Positions 1-6,714 of a DNA stretch of 17,975 nt are shown here, piece after piece. The stretch is from the NCBI GenBank assembly GCA_023436605.1, contig JAEZIQ010000121.1, positions 1 through 17,975 on the forward strand. Direction: 5' to 3'. The stretch's first letter is position 1. Each line of letters begins with the position of its first letter. Source of the DNA: Actinomycetes bacterium. GTDB taxonomy: Bacteria > Actinomycetota > Thermoleophilia > Solirubrobacterales > 70-9. The notes below the pieces were generated by a model. The model saw only the letters and a list, made by a program, of their open reading frames with translations, did not search any database and was not told where the DNA came from. The position numbers and the translations under genes were made by a program.

Positions 1-450
1 CTCTTCGACCGCGCCGCATTCGAAGAGGTCGGGGGCTTCGACGAACGGATCTTTCTCTATTACGAGGACCTGGATCTGGCCCTGCGGATGCGGATCGCCG
101 GTCACGAGTGCCGCCTCGCTCCCAGGGCCAGGGCAGTTCACGAGAGTTCCGCCACGCTCGGCCGACGGGCCGCCGCCAAGTACCGCCAGACCGGCTTCAG
201 CCGCGGCTACCTGCTCCGCAAGTACGGCGTCATGCGGCACCCCTCCCTGGCGCTCAAGGTGGCTCTCAGCGACGGCACCGCAGGCCTTGCCCAGATGATC
301 GCCGACCGCACCCCGGCCGGCCTGGCCGGGAGGTTCGAAGGGTGGCGGGCCGGGGCCAGAACCGCCAGCGTCGAGCCGCCCCTCGACCTCCTCGAACCGG
401 CCAGTCTCCGTCGGCATTTTCGGGTCCGCCTGGCCCGGCGTCGCTATTGA
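1..450 (+). CDS. Glycosyltransferase family 2, C-terminal part (5' truncated by window edge)
   Basis: The frame is open from base 1 to the TGA at 448-450, giving about 149 visible residues; the N-terminal catalytic core lies outside the window. The visible part starts with a GGFDERIFLYYEDLDLALRM segment. This is the classic end of a GT-A/GT2 domain, in which the ED-x-D-L motif holds the probable catalytic acid of inverting rhamnosyl-type transferases. Next comes a basic, partly helical tail (GHECRLAPRARAVHESSATLG, then a Lys/Arg-rich region) typical of GT2 enzymes acting at the inner membrane face on lipid-linked sugars. It probably adds a sugar to the growing repeat unit. A 30-base gap separates it from the FkbM methyltransferase, so co-transcription is likely. 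The family call is secure; donor and acceptor cannot be read from this fragment. Confidence 0.85.
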   Translation, partial: LFDRAAFEEVGGFDERIFLYYEDLDLALRMRIAGHECRLAPRARAVHESSATLGRRAAAKYRQTGFSRGYLLRKYGVMRHPSLALKVALSDGTAGLAQMIADRTPAGLAGRFEGWRAGARTASVEPPLDLLEPASLRRHFRVRLARRRY

Positions 451-464
451 GAACGGGGCGTTCT

Positions 465-470
465 GGGAGA
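465..470 (+). promoter_or_regulatory. Shine-Dalgarno-like GGGAGA supporting the TTG start at 481
   Basis: GGGAGA lies 10 bases before TTG 481. No ATG or GTG gives a better N-terminus for the FkbM protein, so this purine box supports the TTG start. The spacing is at the long end of normal. Confidence 0.45.
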
Positions 471-480
471 ATCGAAATCC

Positions 481-1242
481 TTGAACGACCGACCTACCCT
501 GCGAGAAAGAGTCCACGCTGGAGCCCGGCTGGCCCGGATTCGGGGAGTGAAGCTGGCCCGGATCGCCGTCAATCCCGAGTACCGCCGGGGGCTGAAGCAG
601 GGCGTCGCAGCTTCGGTCGAGCACTCGTCGGTTCCCTTTTCCGATCGGATCGCCACGGTGATCGACCTGGGCGCCTCGCGGGGTCAGTTCGCCCTTTTCG
701 CGGCCGGCCGCTTCCCGGGCGCCCGGATCATCTGCTTCGAGCCCCAGCCCGGGCCGAGGGCAGAGCTGCACGGTCTGCTTGGCGACCGGGTCGAAATACA
801 CCCGGTCGCAGTCGGTTCCGAGCCAGGCCGGGAAACCATGAACGTCTCGGCCAGCGATGATTCCTCCTCGCTCCTCGAGATCGGCCAGGACCAGCAGAAG
901 GTGTTCCCCGGCACCGGGAAGGTCGACACGATCGAGGTCGAGGTAACGACCCTCGACCAGGCCCTGCCTGACCCGCTGGCCGGACCCTGCCTCCTCAAGA
1001 TCGACGTGCAGGGACTCGAGCTGGAAGCGCTCAAAGGCGGCCCCAAGACCCTGTCCCAGGTCGATGAAGCCCTGATCGAGTGTTCTTTCATCGAGCTCTA
1101 TGAGGGCCAGGCGATGGCCGACCAGGTGATTGCCCTGATGTTCGAGGCCGGGCTGCGCCTGGCCGGCGTGTACGGGCCGACCATCGACTCGGAGGGCCGG
1201 ATGGTCCAGGCCGACTTCTTCTTCCGCCGCGAGGCAATCTGA
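481..1242 (+). CDS. FkbM family SAM-dependent methyltransferase
   Basis: The 253-residue protein is predicted to O-methylate a sugar hydroxyl on the glycan. After a basic leader of about 55 residues, motif I reads VIDLGASRGQF (60-70). The acidic end of strand 2 is ICFEPQP (85-90), and the FkbM hallmark LLKIDVQGLELEALKGG spans 171-187. The order and spacing match the Methyltransf_21/FkbM family. The TTG start at 481 is chosen because GGGAGA precedes it and the basic helix before the fold is typical. Its stop overlaps the next start by one base (TGATG), so translational coupling with the following methyltransferase is likely. The family assignment is firm; the substrate is unknown. Confidence 0.9.
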   Translation: MNDRPTLRERVHAGARLARIRGVKLARIAVNPEYRRGLKQGVAASVEHSSVPFSDRIATVIDLGASRGQFALFAAGRFPGARIICFEPQPGPRAELHGLLGDRVEIHPVAVGSEPGRETMNVSASDDSSSLLEIGQDQQKVFPGTGKVDTIEVEVTTLDQALPDPLAGPCLLKIDVQGLELEALKGGPKTLSQVDEALIECSFIELYEGQAMADQVIALMFEAGLRLAGVYGPTIDSEGRMVQADFFFRREAI

Positions 1243-1952
1243 TGTCGGCTTCCGAGGCAAGTGGACTCCCCGCCCGCTACCACCGTCCGCTCCGGCAGGG
1301 TTTCGACCGGGCGATCACTGAACGTCTTGCGCCCCAGACCGAAGTGCTCGACATCGGCTCCGGCCGACATCCGACGATCCCGTCGGCCGACCGGCCCGAT
1401 GACGTCCGCTACGTCGGCCTGGACCTTTCCGAAGCGGAACTCCTCGAAGCCGGGGCCGGGGCCTACGACGAGACGATCGAAGCTGACGCGACCCGCCGGA
1501 TCCCCGAGCTGGTCGACCGTTTCGACCTGATCGTCAGCTGGCAGGTGCTCGAGCACGTTTCCGACATGGAAGCGACGCTGGACAACGTGCGGAGCTACCT
1601 CAAGCCCGGTGGCCGCTTCGTCGCCCAGTTCTCGGGATCGTGGTCCGCGTTCGGCGTGATCAACCGGATCCTGCCCGACCGCGTCGGGGCCAAAGTGGTG
1701 GACAGAACCATGAAGCGGACCGAGAACAACATCCCGGTCTTTCCAGCGTTTTATGACCGCTGCAGCGCCCGGCAACTGGAGCCGCTCCTGGCCGCATGGA
1801 GCAACCACGAACTGACCCCGATCTTCTTCGGTGCCACCTACTTCAACTTCCTTCCGCCGGTCCGGCGCGTCTATCTGCTTTTCGAGAACGCGGCAAACCG
1901 GCGGAGCGCGAAGAATCTCGCGACCCACTACCTGCTGGTCGCCGAGCGCTGA
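1242..1952 (+). CDS. Class I SAM-dependent methyltransferase (type 11-like)
   Basis: The 236-residue protein has a seven-strand Rossmann methyltransferase core. Motif I is EVLDIGSGRHP (34-44), the ribose-binding acid is in YVGLDLS (57-63), and the post-motif VSWQVLEHVSDMEATL (98-113) leads into YLKPGGRF (119-126). Such enzymes commonly methylate sugars or lipid-linked intermediates in glycan clusters. The C-terminal half (about 130-236), rich in aromatic residues, probably binds the acceptor. The ATG overlaps the FkbM stop by one base, so the two are probably co-translated. The gene ends 17 bases before the convergent stop of the glycoside hydrolase gene. The family call is firm; the substrate is inferred only from context. 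Confidence 0.88.
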   Translation: MSASEASGLPARYHRPLRQGFDRAITERLAPQTEVLDIGSGRHPTIPSADRPDDVRYVGLDLSEAELLEAGAGAYDETIEADATRRIPELVDRFDLIVSWQVLEHVSDMEATLDNVRSYLKPGGRFVAQFSGSWSAFGVINRILPDRVGAKVVDRTMKRTENNIPVFPAFYDRCSARQLEPLLAAWSNHELTPIFFGATYFNFLPPVRRVYLLFENAANRRSAKNLATHYLLVAER

Positions 1953-1961
1953 CCTGGACCG

Positions 1962-1978
1962 TTCGGGCTTCAGCCGAA
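1962..1978. terminator. Possible weak hairpin at a convergent gene end
   Basis: TTCGG and CCGAA flank a seven-base loop (with an alternative inner GGCT/AGCC pairing) exactly at the junction between the plus-strand methyltransferase stop (1950-1952) and the minus-strand hydrolase stop (1972-1970). There is no T tract on either side, so this is not a classical intrinsic terminator. The position is suggestive, but the stem is short. Confidence 0.25.
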
Positions 1979-3397
1979 GGGTGGGTGCCGGAAGTCCCGG
2001 ACCGGCTTCAGCGAAAACGGAAGCGAGGTGCCGCCGAAGCTCGCGGTGAGGAAGCCGCGCCGGTTGCGACCAAGACGGGTTCTGACCACGGCCCGGAACA
2101 CGCCGAATTTGTTGGCCCGCACGACCTTCAGCCGCCGGTTCACCTTGCCGTAGCGGTGACCGAACCGGATCGTCACCCGTCCCGGCTTCGAGTTGGGCGT
2201 CCGACCCCAGACCAGGATTCCCTTCCGCTGCCGGAAGGCGACGAAGGGGAACCGGAAGGCTTTGAGGACGCGTTTGGGGCGATCCTGGGCAAGCGTGTCG
2301 CCCCGGAACCACAAACCGGACTCGATCGTGACTCGATAGGGCTGACCGGGTTCCCGTACCCAGTCCCGGAGTGAGAGCCAGAAGAAGTTCTCGACCCCGG
2401 CCCGCCAGCTCCGGAACATCGCTTCGGAGGTCCACCGGCTGAGCAGACCCATTCTCAGCCCGTTGGGGTCGGGTGGCCTGGAATCCCAGCTGAACTCGGT
2501 GACCCAGACCGGGATGTGACGCCGGCCCGATTTGATCTTTCCGTACTTCCTTGCGGCGCGGATCAGTCTGACCATTTCACCGACGTCACCGAGCTGGACG
2601 TCGTCAGGGTGAATCGCCTTGTGGGTGGGCCCACCCGTGGTGTAAGGGTTGATCGCCCAGATGTCGAAGCGACCGCTGCCCTTGCAGCCCCGGATCGGCA
2701 CCGGCCGCTTGCGGCCCTTCATGCAGAGCAGACGCCGGGTGAAATCGAGTGGGTGGGTCGAGGAGGTGCCACCCAGCGGTGCCAGGCCTCCCCCGACCAC
2801 GACGTTCTTCGAACTGCTGCTCTTGACAACGGCTGCGAAACGGTTGAGCAGGTCCCTGTAGAGGTAAGGAGAGGGTCGTTTCTTGCCTTTTCTCTGAGGC
2901 TTGAAAAAGATGTGGAGGTTCGGCTCGTTCCACGGCTCCCAGAACCTGACCCTGGGGAGCCCGGCGAAGTTGCCGCTGTAGCGCCGGACGACGGCACGGG
3001 TGAAACGCTGGAAGGCGACCGGACTGGGATTGCAGATACCGGGCTCACCGGCCGCACGACAACGTTCGGCCCAGACGGGCGCCGAATTTATCTGGAGGAT
3101 CGGGATCAGCCCGGCCTGGATTGCGCGAGTCACCTGCAGGTCAGCTTCCAGCCAGTTGTAATGGGAGTCAGCCGGATTGGTCGGGTCCCAGGAGCCCGGT
3201 TTGGAGGCCGGCGCAACCTGCCTCCAGACGACGGCCGTCCGTGTGTAACGGGCACCCGCGCCCTTGATCCGGTCGTAGCCGAGCTGATCGACGATTCCGG
3301 CATCGGGCACGGTCACCCCGGTCGCCAGCGGCCGGGCCGCCGACGCCGACGGTGCTCCGGCAATCGCCACGATAAGAATCATCGCCGCCAGAAGCAA
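1970..3397 (-). CDS. Secreted clan-A glycoside hydrolase (GH39/GH5-like), downstream tandem copy
   Basis: The 475-residue protein is predicted to act outside the membrane on the glycan made by the neighbouring genes. From the TTG start it opens with a hydrophobic signal segment ending near SASA/ARP (residues 17-23). A TIM-barrel-like domain follows (about 24-385). WEPWNEPN (153-160) carries the clan-A acid/base Glu158, and VWVTEFSWD (297-305) carries the presumed nucleophile Glu301. Cys113/Cys122 and Cys225/Cys238 look like two disulfides. A basic beta-rich C-terminal domain (about 390-475) ends in FRHPPFG. It is a close paralog of the gene just upstream (3474-4934), and catalytic residues, cysteines and tail are all shared. 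The start is uncertain: TTG 3397 leaves no basic n-region, while the frame is open for 35 codons upstream without ATG, GTG or TTG. Family by motif reading: PslG/GH39-like or GH5-like. Confidence 0.85.
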   Translation of the reverse strand: MLLAAMILIVAIAGAPSASAARPLATGVTVPDAGIVDQLGYDRIKGAGARYTRTAVVWRQVAPASKPGSWDPTNPADSHYNWLEADLQVTRAIQAGLIPILQINSAPVWAERCRAAGEPGICNPSPVAFQRFTRAVVRRYSGNFAGLPRVRFWEPWNEPNLHIFFKPQRKGKKRPSPYLYRDLLNRFAAVVKSSSSKNVVVGGGLAPLGGTSSTHPLDFTRRLLCMKGRKRPVPIRGCKGSGRFDIWAINPYTTGGPTHKAIHPDDVQLGDVGEMVRLIRAARKYGKIKSGRRHIPVWVTEFSWDSRPPDPNGLRMGLLSRWTSEAMFRSWRAGVENFFWLSLRDWVREPGQPYRVTIESGLWFRGDTLAQDRPKRVLKAFRFPFVAFRQRKGILVWGRTPNSKPGRVTIRFGHRYGKVNRRLKVVRANKFGVFRAVVRTRLGRNRRGFLTASFGGTSLPFSLKPVRDFRHPPFG

Positions 3398-3473
3398 AGT
3401 GAGCAGGGTGAGCCCCCACGCGGACTCGCGGGATCCGGTCCCGTTGGACCGTTCTTCGGGCGGCGTTGATCTC

Positions 3474-4934
3474 TTATCCGAAAGGTGGATGGCGGAAGTT
3501 CTTTACCGGTTTGAGGGAGAAGGGAAGTGAGGTTTCACCGCCGAAGGTGGCGGTGAGGAAGCCCCGCTTGTTGCGGCCGAGACGGGTCAGGACTACGGTC
3601 TGGAAGACACCGAACTTGTTCGGCCGGACGACCTTGATCTTGCGGTTCACATTGCCCCGGGCGTTGCCGAAACGGATCGTCACGGCGCCGGACTTCGAGG
3701 TCGGGGTGCGACCCCAGACCAGGATCCCCTTCTTGTTGCGGAAGGAGACGAAGGGGAACCGGAATGCCTTGAGTACCTGCTTCGGCCGGTCATCCTGGAT
3801 TGTCTTGCCCCGGAACCAGAGGCCGGACTCGATCGATTCGTTGAACGGGTGACCGGGCTGGTGGGCCCAGTCCCGAAGTGAAAGCCAGAAGAAGTTGTCG
3901 ACCCCGGCGGTCCATGAACGGTACATCGCCTCGGCTGCCCAACGGCTGAGCAGACCCATCGGCAATCCGTTCGGGTCCGGCGGTTTCGAGTCCCAGCTGA
4001 ATTCAGTCACCCAGATCGGGACATATGGCTTGGCCGATTTGATTTTCCCGGCCTTGCGGGCCGCCCGGATCAGCTGGGTCATCTCCTTGACGTCACCAAG
4101 CTGAACGTCATCCGGACTGATCGCACTCTGGGTCGGGCCACCCGTCGTGTACGGGTTGACCGCCCAGATGTCGAAACGGGCGGTGCCGGAGCACCCGCGA
4201 ATCGGCTTCGGCTTCTTCCGTCCTGTCATGCAGAGCATCCGCCGGGCAAAGTCGAGCGGCCCGATCGACGCCGTGCCACCCAGCGGAGCCAATCCGCCGC
4301 CGACGACCAGGTTCGACGAGTCGCTGTTCTTGACCACGGCAGCAAAACGGTTCAGAAGTTCGCGGTAGAGAGTCGGGGAAGGACGCTTCTTCCCCACCCG
4401 CTGCGGCTTGAAGAAGATGTGGAGATTGGGTTCGTTCCAGGGCTCCCAGTAGCGCACCTTCGGCAAGCCCTCGAAGTCCCCGCTGTAACGCTTCACTGCG
4501 GCGGCGGTGAAGCGCTGGAAGTCGACCGGGTCGGGGTTGCAGATCCCCGGCTCACCCGGTGCCACACAGCGCTCGGCCCATCTCGGGGCCGAGAAGATCT
4601 GGATCATCGGGGTTACCCCCGCGGCGACCGAAGCGGTCACCTGATGGTCGATCTCGGCCCAGTTGTAGTGGGGGTCGGCGGGATCGGTGGGATCCCAGTT
4701 CGAAGGTTCGTTCGCACTGACGATCCGGTCCCAGAAGAGCCCGACCCGGGTGAAGCTGGCACCCGCCTCGCGGATCCGGTCATAGCCCAGCTGTTCGGTC
4801 CAGCCCGCATCCGGGATCGTGATCCCGGTAACAAGCGGGCGAGCAGCGGACGCTTGCGGAGTGGACGCCACCAGTCCGCAGATAATCGCCAGCCCCGCCA
4901 GAAGGGGGACGAGAAGATTCCTGCTGTAGCTCAT
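3474..4934 (-). CDS. Secreted clan-A glycoside hydrolase (GH39/GH5-like), upstream tandem copy
   Basis: The 486-residue protein is a probable extracytoplasmic endo- or exoglycosidase. The signal peptide MSYSRNLLVPLLAGLAIICG continues to a cleavage site near QASA/ARP (about residue 30). The barrel domain carries WEPWNEPN with the acid/base Glu168 and WVTEFSWDS with the nucleophile Glu311. Cysteines in ERC...GIC and LLC...RGC match those of the paralog. A basic beta-rich C-terminal domain ends with the same FRHPPFG as the downstream copy. I chose ATG 4934, which overlaps the TGA of the anchor-protein gene (TTGATGA) and implies coupled translation; a TTG one codon earlier is the alternative. A 76-base gap separates it from the second copy. 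Its role may parallel PslG, a GH39 enzyme of the Pseudomonas Psl locus. The clan is well supported; substrate and exact family are not. Confidence 0.88.
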   Translation of the reverse strand: MSYSRNLLVPLLAGLAIICGLVASTPQASAARPLVTGITIPDAGWTEQLGYDRIREAGASFTRVGLFWDRIVSANEPSNWDPTDPADPHYNWAEIDHQVTASVAAGVTPMIQIFSAPRWAERCVAPGEPGICNPDPVDFQRFTAAAVKRYSGDFEGLPKVRYWEPWNEPNLHIFFKPQRVGKKRPSPTLYRELLNRFAAVVKNSDSSNLVVGGGLAPLGGTASIGPLDFARRMLCMTGRKKPKPIRGCSGTARFDIWAVNPYTTGGPTQSAISPDDVQLGDVKEMTQLIRAARKAGKIKSAKPYVPIWVTEFSWDSKPPDPNGLPMGLLSRWAAEAMYRSWTAGVDNFFWLSLRDWAHQPGHPFNESIESGLWFRGKTIQDDRPKQVLKAFRFPFVSFRNKKGILVWGRTPTSKSGAVTIRFGNARGNVNRKIKVVRPNKFGVFQTVVLTRLGRNKRGFLTATFGGETSLPFSLKPVKNFRHPPFG

Positions 4935-5413
4935 CAAGTTGCCAGATTGCCCCGGTTGCGCCTGACGATGGCGATACCGGCGATCACCATGGCGATCAGA
5001 ACGAGCGCGGCGGGAAACACCCAGCCCATCCCGTCACCGTCGCCGTCACCGCCGGAGGTGGCAGCCGCCCCGAGGGAATCATCCGTCCCGTCGTCAGCCT
5101 GCTGGGCGCCGCCCGCCTTGTCCGTATCGTCGGACTGGTTTTCGCTCCCGGCCGAATCGGCGGGGGTCGTGGAGGCGCCGCTTCCGGTCGGGGTGTCCGC
5201 TCCGTCAGGGCTGCTGCCCGTGAAACCGCTGCCGTAAGAGGTGCCGTCGGCTGGGTTACCCGGGTTATTCGGGCCGACCGACTCAGGTCCGCCCGGGGTC
5301 GGAAGCTGCTCCGTGTACTGATCGACCACGGGGGTCGCCAGGGCGGAGGAGGGTACCCCGACTGCCACTACTGCGGCGAGCAGGGCGAGGGAGAGTTTCA
5401 CAGCGCTTCGCAT
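4934..5413 (-). CDS. Small secreted protein with low-complexity linker and C-terminal membrane anchor
   Basis: I do not recognise a named family. The 159-residue protein has a basic start (MRSAVK), a signal-peptide core at 7-22 and likely cleavage after SSALA (about residue 26). A short ordered-looking motif DQYTEQLPTPGG (31-42) follows. Residues 43-128 form a Gly/Ser/Thr/Asp/Pro-rich linker, then one hydrophobic segment (131-150) and a basic RRNR tail. This predicts a type I single-pass surface protein with an extended, acidic, possibly O-glycosylated stalk. It lacks LPxTG. ATG 5413 is chosen because a -10-like box ends 7 bases before it; the much longer open frame upstream crosses the divergent glycosyltransferase gene. 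Its stop overlaps the first hydrolase ATG, so it may anchor, present or be processed with that enzyme. That last point is inference. Confidence 0.8.
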   Translation of the reverse strand: MRSAVKLSLALLAAVVAVGVPSSALATPVVDQYTEQLPTPGGPESVGPNNPGNPADGTSYGSGFTGSSPDGADTPTGSGASTTPADSAGSENQSDDTDKAGGAQQADDGTDDSLGAAATSGGDGDGDGMGWVFPAALVLIAMVIAGIAIVRRNRGNLAT

Positions 5414-5529
5414 CGCACTCACACTACCCGTGACACATTTATCTAACCGGAGTTGCGGTGGCCGAACGTAGTTGCGATCGGCACTTTCCAATTCCCGGGC
5501 CCCCGATTCTTGTGTGACATTCTGAACCG
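5414..5529. promoter_or_regulatory. Divergent intergenic regulatory region
   Basis: This 116-base gap lies between the divergently transcribed anchor-protein/hydrolase operon and the GT4/methyltransferase operon. It must hold the promoters of both. It contains AGTTGCG twice (5451-5457 and 5470-5476), 19 bases apart start to start, about two helical turns, which could bind a regulator. Toward the plus-strand gene, CATTCT (5518-5523) ends 6 bases before ATG 5530 and could be a weak leaderless -10. Nothing else is evident. Confidence 0.45.
5421..5426 (-). promoter_or_regulatory. Putative -10 box TAGTGT, leaderless promoter for the anchor-protein gene
   Basis: On the minus strand TAGTGT sits inside GGTAGTGTG, with 7 bases between the hexamer and ATG 5413. 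That places the expected transcription start on or next to the start codon. The same nine bases stand at almost the same distance before the GTG at 10877. No Shine-Dalgarno sequence lies in front of ATG 5413, which fits a leaderless mRNA. Confidence 0.5.
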
Positions 5530-6714
5530 ATGCGGATTCAGCTCTGGAGCTGCAATTACGACCCCGAACCGATGGGCATCGCGCCTCTGGCAGGCGCCTG
5601 GGCCAGAGCCATGGTCGATCGGGGCCACGAAGTCGAGGTGATTGCCGCCCACCCCCACTACCCCGAGCCGGTCTGGGGAAGACGCCTGCGTCCCTACCGA
5701 GAGAACCGGGACGGCATCCCCGTCCGGCGCCTGCCCCTTTACGTGGGCCGGGAAGGTGCCCGCCAACGCCTGCTCCAGGAAGGCAGCTTTCTCGCCTCGC
5801 TTTCCGCGGTTTCACCACTGCTCCCCCGTCCCGACGTGATCGTTTCGACATCACCCAGCTTTCCCGCCCTGCTTCCGGGGATCCTGTCCAGCCGGATCCG
5901 CCGGATTCCCTGGTTCATCTGGCTGCAGGACATCCTCCCCGACGGCGCCGTCACCACCGGATATCTGGAGGACGCCGGCCTGATCGTGCGGGGATCGCGT
6001 CGGCTGGAACAAGCGGCATATGAAGCGGCCAGCGGCATCGTGGTCCTGTCGGGGTCCTTTCGCGAGAACCTGCTTGCCAAAGGGGTCGAGGACGGCAAGA
6101 TCACCGTGGCCTACAACCCGGCCACCCTCTCCGGTCCGTCGCTCTACGGGCCCGACCCGGAAGGCCCGCCGCGGATTCTCATCATGGGCAACATCGGCAA
6201 GACGCAGGGCCTGGAGGCGATCGTGCGCGATTTCGAGGGAGATCCCGAGCTCGAGGCCCGGGGAGCCCGGCTGGTCATTGCTGGCAGCGGAGTCGCCGAG
6301 TCGGAGGTACGTGCCGCGATCACCACCGACCGGGTCGAGATGACCGGCCTGCTCGACCAGGAGCAGATTCACGATCAGCTGCGGAAGTCGACAATCACCG
6401 CGGTCACCCAGTCCTATGACGCGGGCGAGTTCAACGTGCCTTCGAAGCTGATGAACTACCTCGCGACCGGCATGCCCGTGGTTGCCTCGGTCCGCCTCGG
6501 AAGTGAAGCTGCCCGAATCGTGAGCGAGTCCGGCAGCGGCTGGATCGCCCCGCCCGGGGAGTTTGGTTCGACCGTGGCATCCGCGATCAGGGACCGGGAG
6601 GAGCTCGAGCGACGCTCGGCGGCCGGGCACCGCTTCGCGGAGCAGCATCTTTCGCCGGCCGCGCTGGCCGCCCGGTTTGAAGAAGCCTTCGCCCGGCAAG
6701 TCTCGGGTTTATGA
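5530..6714 (+). CDS. Glycosyltransferase family 4 (WcaI/WbuB-like)
   Basis: The 394-residue GT-B enzyme probably transfers a nucleotide-activated sugar to a lipid-linked intermediate at the cytoplasmic membrane face. The N-terminal acceptor domain shows WSCNYDPEPMGIAPLAGAWA (7-26) and HPHYPEP (41-47), features of WcaI/WbuB-type GT4 enzymes. IVSTSPSFPALLPG (104-117) leads into the interdomain region. In the donor domain are IMGNIGKTQGLE (218-229) with the phosphate-binding Lys224, and NVPSKLMNYLATGMPVVAS (302-320). The canonical second Glu of the EX7E motif is Asn309 here. The start codon is followed at once by the first beta strand, as usual. The stop overlaps the next start by four bases (ATGA). 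Family call strong; sugar specificity unknown. Confidence 0.9.
   Translation: MRIQLWSCNYDPEPMGIAPLAGAWARAMVDRGHEVEVIAAHPHYPEPVWGRRLRPYRENRDGIPVRRLPLYVGREGARQRLLQEGSFLASLSAVSPLLPRPDVIVSTSPSFPALLPGILSSRIRRIPWFIWLQDILPDGAVTTGYLEDAGLIVRGSRRLEQAAYEAASGIVVLSGSFRENLLAKGVEDGKITVAYNPATLSGPSLYGPDPEGPPRILIMGNIGKTQGLEAIVRDFEGDPELEARGARLVIAGSGVAESEVRAAITTDRVEMTGLLDQEQIHDQLRKSTITAVTQSYDAGEFNVPSKLMNYLATGMPVVASVRLGSEAARIVSESGSGWIAPPGEFGSTVASAIRDREELERRSAAGHRFAEQHLSPAALAARFEEAFARQVSGL

Larger units (their letters stand above)
1970..4934 (-). repeat. Tandem duplication of a glycoside hydrolase gene
   Basis: Two full-length paralogous genes lie head to tail. They share almost collinear proteins, identical blocks such as WEPWNEPNLHIFFKPQR and DPNGL, and an identical C-terminal heptapeptide FRHPPFG. 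Divergence is concentrated in the signal peptides and surface loops, which suggests an old duplication under purifying selection rather than a recent copy. Confidence 0.85.

Noticed and set aside
1098..2435. 445-codon open frame on the minus strand
   Set aside because: It crosses the FkbM and type-11-like methyltransferase genes and the end of the hydrolase gene, all with strong motifs; the translation is Arg/Gly/Pro-rich with no domain.
2516..3469. 317-codon open frame on the plus strand
   Set aside because: It is antisense to the hydrolase with clear catalytic motifs; the product is low-complexity and has no family features.
5414..5854. Upstream extension of the anchor-protein frame to a start at 5854
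   Set aside because: It would run antisense through the start of the GT4 gene and the divergent promoter gap, and would bury an obvious signal peptide beginning at 5413.
5851..6699. 282-codon open frame on the minus strand
   Set aside because: It is antisense to the GT4 gene that carries intact family motifs; no motif is seen in the product.
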